Below, piece by piece: positions 7,437 through 8,192 of a DNA stretch of 8,192 nucleotides (positions are counted from its first letter, which is position 1; each line of letters starts with the position of its first letter). The notes below the pieces were generated by a model. That model saw only the letters and a list, made by a program, of their open reading frames with translations, made no database searches and had not been told where the DNA came from. Source of the stretch: Flavobacteriaceae bacterium. Lineage in GTDB: Bacteria; Bacteroidota; Bacteroidia; Flavobacteriales; Flavobacteriaceae. The translations under genes and the position numbers were made by a program. The DNA lies in assembly GCA_023262245.1 (NCBI GenBank), contig JALRDC010000053.1:1-8192 (forward strand), read 5' to 3'.

Positions 7437-8150
7437 ATGAAAAAGTATCATTCTTTATTGTTTTTATTGTTCAGTAGTACTGCGCTAATGGGTTGCTTTT
7501 GGTTCTCACAATATCGCAATAACCAAAAAACAAGCTTAGAAGTTAAAGTAGATTATACTGCAAAACCACGCTTTTTGAACGACTCTGTGGTTAATAAATT
7601 GTTAACACAAAACTTAAACAATCAGTCTGGTCTGCTGAAAGATAGTTTAGATTTGAACATGCTCGAAAACCAAATCAACAATACACCTGAGGTTGAAAAT
7701 GTTGAAATATTTATTCAACCCAAAGGCGAATTATCTCTTCTTATTACGGAGAGAAAACCGCTTTTTAAAGTGGCTACAGAAACTATGTATTTTTCTGATG
7801 TACACGGAGTTTTGTTTTCATATAAGGAAATAGATTCAACGCCATATCCTGTATTTAATTCTACTTCTTCAACCCTTTCTTTGAAAACTACCGCTTCGTT
7901 GATACAAAATTTGAAAGAAGATCCATTTATGGACAGAGAATTAATTTCTGTGAGCTTGAAAGAGAATCAATACGAATTAAAACTAAAATCTTTTGACTTT
8001 CAAGTCATATTTGGAACACCTACATCAGTAGAAAATAAAATTCAAAAATTAAAGATCTTTTGCACATTTCAAAGAGTTCAAGATAGTTTAAAAGGGTATC
8101 AAAAAATTAATTTAAGCTATGACAATCAAGTCGTAGCAACAACATCTTAA
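7437..8150 (+). CDS. ftsQ: FtsQ-like cell division protein
   Basis: Bitopic membrane protein of the divisome that in model bacteria links early cytoplasmic components to septal synthesis. The 237-residue product has a short basic cytoplasmic start (MKKYH), one membrane segment at about 6-24, and an extracytoplasmic remainder. A POTRA-like region runs from about 33 to 111, with the family pattern LNMLENQINNTPEVENVEIF (73-92) followed by a conserved glycine and ITERKPLFKV (103-112). The remaining beta domain (about 113-225) is weakly conserved, as is usual for FtsQ. Position between murC and ftsA agrees with this call. Sequence similarity to model FtsQ is low, so the call rests on topology, the POTRA pattern and location. 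No Shine-Dalgarno sequence is evident before the ATG. Ends TAA, 4 nt before ftsA. Confidence 0.9.
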   Translation: MKKYHSLLFLLFSSTALMGCFWFSQYRNNQKTSLEVKVDYTAKPRFLNDSVVNKLLTQNLNNQSGLLKDSLDLNMLENQINNTPEVENVEIFIQPKGELSLLITERKPLFKVATETMYFSDVHGVLFSYKEIDSTPYPVFNSTSSTLSLKTTASLIQNLKEDPFMDRELISVSLKENQYELKLKSFDFQVIFGTPTSVENKIQKLKIFCTFQRVQDSLKGYQKINLSYDNQVVATTS

Positions 8151-8154
8151 AATT

Positions 8155-8192
8155 ATGGAACAAACAAGTATTTCAGTCGGACTTGATATTGG
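8155..8192 (+). CDS. ftsA: FtsA, actin-like cell division protein (3' truncated by the window)
   Basis: Only the first 12 codons are present, reading MEQTSISVGLDIG with the last glycine codon incomplete. VGLDIG is the first phosphate-binding motif of the actin/Hsp70 ATPase fold as found at the FtsA N-terminus. FtsA tethers FtsZ filaments to the membrane. The ATG lies 4 nt after the ftsQ stop, and ftsQ-ftsA is the standard order. The call is based on this short match plus context. Confidence 0.88.
   Translation, partial: MEQTSISVGLDI

Noticed and set aside
7437..7499. Lipoprotein signal in FtsQ (LMGC at residues 17-20)
   Set aside because: It resembles a lipobox but lies inside the single membrane segment of an FtsQ-like protein whose topology and position are explained without lipidation; methionine at -2 is also not typical.

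Overview
The window is a stretch of the division and cell wall (dcw) cluster. All genes lie on the + strand and are packed end to end: murE (5' end cut off), mraY, murD, ftsW, murG, murC, ftsQ, and the first 12 codons of ftsA. The order murE-mraY-murD-ftsW-murG-murC-ftsQ-ftsA, with no murF, ddl or ftsB, points to Bacteroidota, most likely a member of Flavobacteriia. Supporting this are the AT-rich sequence, the absence of convincing Shine-Dalgarno sites before the starts, the enlarged MraY, and FtsW motifs that match what I recall of that phylum. The species cannot be named from this window.

Layout: 3-1289 murE (cytoplasmic, adds meso-diaminopimelate); 1293-2516 mraY (membrane, makes lipid I); 2513-3850 murD (adds D-Glu); 3854-5038 ftsW (septal SEDS glycosyltransferase); 5025-6107 murG (makes lipid II, carries an in-frame stop); 6107-7432 murC (adds L-Ala); 7437-8150 ftsQ (divisome scaffold); 8155 to the end ftsA (partial). 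Junctions are 3-4 nt gaps or 1-14 nt overlaps, so this looks like one polycistronic unit with translational coupling. No intergenic stretch exceeds 4 nt, and I see no internal promoter, terminator, RNA gene, mobile element or repeat.

The genes form a pathway. MurC, MurD and MurE build the UDP-MurNAc tripeptide; MurF, which must be encoded elsewhere, would complete the pentapeptide. MraY loads it on undecaprenyl phosphate, MurG adds GlcNAc, and FtsW polymerises lipid II at the septum with its partner PBP. FtsQ and FtsA are parts of the divisome that localise this synthesis.

The one real anomaly is in murG. Its reading frame starts at a GTG inside the end of ftsW and encodes MKAYKLII, then a TAA at 5049-5051, then GGGTGGHIYP. 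The stop sits exactly where MurG proteins usually carry serine (IISGGGTGGH), one base change from TCA. The rest of murG is intact. Either the base is a sequencing or assembly error, or this is a real nonsense allele in a normally essential gene. I see no new biological system here; the rest is an ordinary, well-conserved dcw cluster.
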